A stretch of 18,675 nt of DNA from Flavobacterium psychrophilum (GTDB lineage: Bacteria > Bacteroidota > Bacteroidia > Flavobacteriales > Flavobacteriaceae): assembly GCA_945905915.1 (NCBI GenBank), contig CAMDQL010000031.1, positions 1-18,675 on the forward strand, read 5' to 3'. Within the stretch, counting starts at the first letter, position 1; every line of letters begins with the position of its first letter. The translations under genes and the position numbers were made by a program. This document shows positions 15,453 to 18,675 of this stretch, in pieces. Under the pieces are notes generated by a model. That model saw nothing but the letters and a program-made list of their open reading frames with translations. It made no database searches and was not told where the DNA came from.

Positions 15453-16814
15453 CTAAAACGTAATTATTTTAGACACTTTATTTTTTCGCAAATAACTTTG
15501 AATGATTGTTTTTACATCACGATTATGTTGCATGGGAATAATGATGTTTTTTAAGATGTCTACATTCGTTATTTGATAATTTAAGTCAAAAAAACAATAG
15601 CCTTTGTAAACGCCACTTTCAATCAAAATTGCGCTTCGTTCTTCAAAACTCCGACCTCTATCCACAACAATCATATTATTGTTTTCAAACGAATTTTCTT
15701 CAATAAAATCAAATACGCGTTCGTTGTAGTTTTCAATATTTTCTTTACCTAAACAGGCGCCGTTACATTCTTTAATTTTGTATTGAAAACAGCCGTTTTT
15801 GGTGTCATATAAACCGTTTACTTTTTGACAAAGGTTATATTTTTCTGTTATTTTGAATAATACATTTTTACCTTCTTGCAAGGTGGTAAAAGAGGTGATT
15901 TCTTTTTTTCTACCATCTGCTTTTTCAATGGTTAAAGCGATATAGCCTTCCTCATTTTTATGTTGGTACAACGCATATTGAAAAATGCTTTTTCGTTGCG
16001 CTCGGTTGTAAATAGGCTTGTTGATTTTAATTTCTTCGCTTTCTTTTAATAGCGCAACGAGTTCACTACCTGTTTCCTCAAAAGTTACGGCATATACATC
16101 GCGTTGTATTTTTTTACTTTTGCTATTTATACCAGTAAAATGCTGATTGACACGCTTTTTAATGTTTTTACTTTTGCCAATGTAAATTAAATCGCCTTTT
16201 TCATTATGAATGTAATAAATGCCCGTTTTTGAAGGTAAATTTTCAACAATGTCTAACAATTTTGTTGACATTCCTGATTTAATTTCGGTTTTGACAAAAC
16301 TTATTAAAATTTCTTTTTCTATATCTTTTGCCAAAAGCATTTTGAACAGCTTTACAGTTGCCATAGCATCTCCACTCGCTCTGTGTCTGTCTGCCATAGG
16401 AATTCCTAGAGCACGAACTAATTTTCCTAAACTATAAGAAGCCTGATCAGGAATAAGTTTTTTGGAAAGTTCCACCGTACAAAGCGTTTGTTTTTTGAAA
16501 TCATAACCCAAACGTCTGAATTCGGTTTGTAAAATTCGGTAATCGAAACTGGCGTTATGAGCTACAACAATTGTTCCTTCAGTGATTTCAATAATGCGTT
16601 TTGCAACTTCATAAAATTTTGGAGCACTGCGTAACATGGCATTGTTGATACCCGTCAATTTTACCACAAAAGGCTGAATCGGTTTTTCCGGATTTACTAA
16701 ACTAATAAATTGATCCACAACCTCATGGCCATCAAATTTATAAATAGCAATTTCGGTAATACCTTCTTCGTTGTATTGCCCACCTGTAGTTTCTATGTCG
16801 AGTATTGCGTAAAT
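15453..16814 (-). CDS. DEDDh exonuclease fused to GIY-YIG endonuclease with UvrC-like cysteine motif; ATT start
   Basis: A predicted 453-aa nuclease. Residues 1-170 form a DnaQ-type 3'-5' exonuclease: Exo I DIETTG (Asp6, Glu8), Exo II VAHNASFDYRIL (Asp91) and Exo III HRASGDAMAT (His144, Asp149). Residues about 195-270 form a UvrC/Cho-type GIY-YIG domain: TGIYYIHN, LIYIGKSKNIKKRV with Arg221, and ALLKESEEIKINKPIYN with probable catalytic Glu258. Beyond it, Cys329-x12-Cys342-x7-Cys350-x3-Cys354 resembles the UvrC Fe-S ligand pattern. The frame is open to a TAA 12 nt upstream of codon ATT 16814, and no ATG, GTG or TTG precedes Exo I. The GTG at 16718 would remove Asp6 and Glu8, so I chose ATT, preceded by AGGAAAG six to ten nt away. 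A likely DNA repair role; cotranscribed with miaA. Confidence 0.85.
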   Translation of the reverse strand: MYAILDIETTGGQYNEEGITEIAIYKFDGHEVVDQFISLVNPEKPIQPFVVKLTGINNAMLRSAPKFYEVAKRIIEITEGTIVVAHNASFDYRILQTEFRRLGYDFKKQTLCTVELSKKLIPDQASYSLGKLVRALGIPMADRHRASGDAMATVKLFKMLLAKDIEKEILISFVKTEIKSGMSTKLLDIVENLPSKTGIYYIHNEKGDLIYIGKSKNIKKRVNQHFTGINSKSKKIQRDVYAVTFEETGSELVALLKESEEIKINKPIYNRAQRKSIFQYALYQHKNEEGYIALTIEKADGRKKEITSFTTLQEGKNVLFKITEKYNLCQKVNGLYDTKNGCFQYKIKECNGACLGKENIENYNERVFDFIEENSFENNNMIVVDRGRSFEERSAILIESGVYKGYCFFDLNYQITNVDILKNIIIPMQHNRDVKTIIQSYLRKNKVSKIITF

Positions 16815-16817
16815 ATG

Positions 16818-16828
16818 CTTTCCTTTTT
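16818..16828 (-). promoter_or_regulatory. Purine-rich ribosome binding site before the ATT start
   Basis: Read on the minus strand the sequence is AAAAAGGAAAG, then CAT, then ATT. The AGGA core is six nt from ATT, a normal spacing. It is one of the few Shine-Dalgarno-like sites in the window and supports initiation at 16814 over the GTG at 16718. Confidence 0.5.
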
Positions 16829-16833
16829 ATGTG

Positions 16834-16909
16834 TTTTGTCATTTCGACGTAAGGAGAAATCTCATTATATTTAGATTATGGGATTTCTCCTTACGTCGAA
16901 ATGACAAAG
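16834..16909 (+). repeat. Long palindromic intergenic repeat (REP/MITE-like)
   Basis: The arms 16835-16861 and 16882-16908 are a perfect 27-bp inverted repeat. With T-G pairs and four inner pairs the stem extends to about 32 bp (16834-16865 with 16878-16909) around a 12-nt loop. The arm begins TTTGTCATTTCGACGTAAGG and continues AGAAATC. I recall closely similar GTCATTTCGACnnAAGGAGAAATC palindromes scattered between genes in Bacteroidota genomes, so this is probably one copy of a dispersed family. No T-run follows on either strand, so it is not a classical terminator. It fills most of the 106 bp between yggS and the nuclease start. Confidence 0.85.
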
Positions 16910-16935
16910 TTAAATAAACTTTATCTCGTTCCAAA
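16905..16935 (-). promoter_or_regulatory. Consensus promoter for the nuclease-miaA pair, overlapping the repeat
   Basis: On the minus strand TTTG (16935-16932, inside the last codons of yggS), a 19-nt spacer and TAACTTTG (16912-16905) match TTTG-N19-TAnnTTTG exactly. The last half of the -7 box is the outer edge of the inverted repeat. The transcript would start near 16898 and carry most of the palindrome as a 5' hairpin. Confidence 0.65.
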
Positions 16936-17571
16936 GATACTACTTCCTATTCGAACCATGTTGCTTCCGCACGAAATTGCAAGTTGATAATCGCCAGACA
17001 TACCCATTGAGAGAGTTAAGAGTTCAGAGTTTTGAGTTTTGAGTTTGTCAAAAATTGTTTTTAAATGGCTGAATTCTTTTTCGATTTGGATTTGATTTTC
17101 ACTGAAGGTTGCCATTCCCATTAAACCAACAATCTTTATGTTTTCTAAACTTTTAAAATCATCAGAAGTTAAAATATGATTTAGTTCTTCTTCATCTAAA
17201 CCAAATTTAGTTTCTTCTTCAGCAATATGAATTTGTAATAAACAATCGATTACTCTATTGTGTTTTTCGGCTTGTTTATTAATTTCTTGTAATAATTTTA
17301 AACTATCTACACCGTGAATCAAACTTACGTATTCTGCCATAAATTTTACTTTATTCGTTTGTACGTGACCAATCATATGCCATTCGATATCTTTTGGCAT
17401 TTGTTCCCATTTTTCGGTCATTTCTTGGATTTTGTTTTCTCCAAAAATACGCTGACCTGCAGTATACGCTTCCATTAAATCGGAAACAGGTTTGGTTTTT
17501 GAAACTGCAACCAAAGTCACGTGTTGTGGAAGTTGGGATTTTATTACGTTAAGGTTTTTAGCTATTGACAT
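16921..17571 (-). CDS. YggS/PROSC family PLP-binding protein
   Basis: A 216-aa member of the YggS (PLPBP) family, a cytosolic pyridoxal phosphate carrier and homeostasis protein with an alanine racemase-like barrel and no known catalysis. The PLP lysine is Lys25 in LVAVSKTKPV. FGENKIQEM, the WHMIGHVQTNKVK segment, GLMGMATFSEN and the phosphate-binding end SMGMSGDYQLAI, then GSNMVRIGSSIFGTR, are all present. The start is ATG 17571, 15 nt after the DUF1015 stop, so the two are probably cotranscribed. The codons for about residues 175-186 (KLKTQNSELLTL) are built from five tandem 7-bp units, an odd feature for this locus. The last codons contain the -33 element of the downstream promoter. Confidence 0.95.
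   Translation of the reverse strand: MSIAKNLNVIKSQLPQHVTLVAVSKTKPVSDLMEAYTAGQRIFGENKIQEMTEKWEQMPKDIEWHMIGHVQTNKVKFMAEYVSLIHGVDSLKLLQEINKQAEKHNRVIDCLLQIHIAEEETKFGLDEEELNHILTSDDFKSLENIKIVGLMGMATFSENQIQIEKEFSHLKTIFDKLKTQNSELLTLSMGMSGDYQLAISCGSNMVRIGSSIFGTR
17013..17047 (+). repeat. Five tandem 7-bp units inside yggS
   Basis: On the plus strand five consecutive heptamers are seen: GAGTTAA, GAGTTCA, GAGTTTT, GAGTTTT, GAGTTTG. The first five bases are identical in all units. They lie in the coding sequence for a loop and helix segment ahead of SMGMSGDY. Seven is not a multiple of three, so loss or gain of one unit would shift the frame. Confidence 0.85.
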
Positions 17572-17586
17572 TTTTGTATTCTTTAT

Positions 17587-18675
17587 TTACAATTCATAAA
17601 CCACTAAACCACTTCTAAATTTTGGTTCAATGTAGGTTGATTTTGGTGGCATAATTAAATTGTTGTCGGCAATAGTTTTAATTTCTGACATATTAGTAGG
17701 GTAGAGCATAAAACCCACTTCGTATTCGCCTTCATCCACTAAATCTTTAATAACAGAAACACTTTGTTTTCCTGGAATGTAATCTATTCGTTCGTCGTTA
17801 CGCAAATCTTCAATACCTAATAAGGGATATAAAACCGTATCGTATAAAATTTGTGCATCTAAATTTTCTAAAACAGAAGTCGCTTTTTGAGATTGTTTAT
17901 AAAACAACGCATAAAAACTGCCATCTAAATACATTCCAAATTCAAATTTATTTTGTGGCTTCCACAATTCTTGATCTTTGGGTTTGATGATAAAATTATC
18001 AGATAATTTAGTTATGAAATCATTTTTTGATAAACCATTTAAATCGCGAATAATTCTATTAAATTCATAAATTTTTACATTACTTTCGGCAATTAAAAAA
18101 CTCATAAAATAATTTAGGTTTTTGTTGCCTAAATGTTTGTCTTGCTCAAACAACAATTCTGCAGAAGCCCAACGGTGATGTCCATCTGCAATATATAAAT
18201 TCGGAATGTTTTCAAAATGCTCTTGTAACCAGTCTATTTCTGATTGTGTTTCAATCTTCCACAACGTGTGTTTTTCCTTATTTGGAGTGGCAAACGCATA
18301 AATGGGTTCACTCTTTTTTCGTAAAGAAATGAACGTATTAATTTCAACAGAATCTGGATAGGTAATCAAAACAGGTTCGGTATTAAAACCCGTTTGATGC
18401 AAATAATCTTTAAACAATTCTACTCGATATTGTAAGGTATCTTCGTGTTTTTTAATCAGATTTTTCTGATATTCTTCTACAGAAGTTCCTGCAATAATTC
18501 CAGTAAAAGTTTGACTTTTTGCTTGAATTTCGTATAAATAAAAAACAGGTTGTTCTTCGGAAATTAAAATAGTTTCGTTTTTAAAATCTTGATATTTATG
18601 CAAAACACCTTTAAATCGTTTGTCTAAAGTAATCTTTTGAGTATTCGCATACGCAGGATGAATCACGTGCAAAAA
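17587..18675 (-). CDS. DUF1015 family protein, 5'-truncated by window edge
   Basis: An uncharacterised conserved protein of the DUF1015 family. The frame is open to the end of the window, and the first codons read FLHVIHPAY, which in relatives lies about 45 residues after the true start, so the TTG at 18672 is internal and the N-terminus is missing. The best-known family motif is seen as YIADGHHRWASAELL (around bases 18160-18205), with YLYEIQ and a GIIAGTSVEEY segment before it, and a C-terminal FMLYPTNMSEI, then DNNLIMPPKSTYIEPKFRSG. The DGHHR cluster looks like a catalytic or metal site, but no reaction is established as far as I know. Located 15 nt upstream of yggS. Confidence 0.9.
   Translation of the reverse strand, partial: FLHVIHPAYANTQKITLDKRFKGVLHKYQDFKNETILISEEQPVFYLYEIQAKSQTFTGIIAGTSVEEYQKNLIKKHEDTLQYRVELFKDYLHQTGFNTEPVLITYPDSVEINTFISLRKKSEPIYAFATPNKEKHTLWKIETQSEIDWLQEHFENIPNLYIADGHHRWASAELLFEQDKHLGNKNLNYFMSFLIAESNVKIYEFNRIIRDLNGLSKNDFITKLSDNFIIKPKDQELWKPQNKFEFGMYLDGSFYALFYKQSQKATSVLENLDAQILYDTVLYPLLGIEDLRNDERIDYIPGKQSVSVIKDLVDEGEYEVGFMLYPTNMSEIKTIADNNLIMPPKSTYIEPKFRSGLVVYEL

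Noticed and set aside
16219..16437. Plus-strand ORF opposite the nuclease gene
   Set aside because: It mirrors the Exo III and linker region; no independent support.
15453..16718. Shorter nuclease ORF beginning at GTG 16718
   Set aside because: It would delete Exo I Asp6 and Glu8. The upstream 32 codons read as perfect DEDDh exonuclease sequence in the same frame.
16834..16909. The long palindrome as a rho-independent terminator for yggS
   Set aside because: There is no T-run after the stem on either strand, and the arms look like a dispersed repeat; it may still slow or protect RNA ends.
1..18675. CRISPR array, defence island, prophage or insertion sequence
   Set aside because: I saw no regularly spaced direct repeats, no Cas, transposase, integrase or phage-type genes; all genes belong to chromosomal housekeeping or conserved families.

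Overview
The window looks like ordinary core chromosome from a member of the Bacteroidota, most likely a Flavobacteriaceae close to Flavobacterium. The reasons are the strong AT bias, the almost complete lack of Shine-Dalgarno sequences in front of genes, promoters of the TTTG-N19-TAnnTTTG type, and families and gene order typical of that group (DUF6913, DUF4835, the block bamD-omega-coaBC-DUF4835-recN, FabV, and an RprXY-like two-component pair). No phage, IS, CRISPR, tRNA or rRNA was seen. I did not find a clearly undescribed multi-gene system. The unusual material lies in individual genes and in one intergenic element.

Layout: (1) 2-1024 (+), the 3' two-thirds of ligA, convergent with (2) 2752-1039 (-), a UshA-type 5'-nucleotidase split into two genes in reversed order: a lipoprotein with the C-terminal domain, then a Tat-signal metallophosphatase. 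(3) 2798-4196 (+), DUF6913 and dapA. (4) 4264-9188 (+), bamD, an RNA polymerase omega-like gene, coaBC, DUF4835 and recN, tightly packed and probably one operon. (5) 9250-10440 (+), fabV with its own near-perfect promoter and a terminator. (6) 10522-14482 (+), a family 2 glycosyltransferase and coaE, then a histidine kinase and response regulator ending at a strong hairpin terminator. (7) 18675-14515 (-), a DUF1015 gene (5' end outside the window), yggS, an exonuclease/GIY-YIG nuclease, and miaA.

The functions are mostly housekeeping: DNA ligation and repair (ligA, recN, the nuclease), coenzyme A synthesis (coaBC and coaE), lysine and peptidoglycan precursor synthesis (dapA), outer-membrane assembly (bamD), fatty acid synthesis (fabV), tRNA modification (miaA) and PLP homeostasis (yggS).

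Points to re-examine: the nuclease gene appears to start at a rare ATT codon, because its DIETTG catalytic motif lies upstream of every ATG, GTG or TTG in frame. It also carries a UvrC-like four-cysteine pattern. Immediately upstream is a 27-bp perfect inverted repeat whose edge forms the -7 box of a perfect promoter for that gene. yggS contains five tandem 7-bp units. CoaBC lacks the canonical decarboxylase Cys and Asn.
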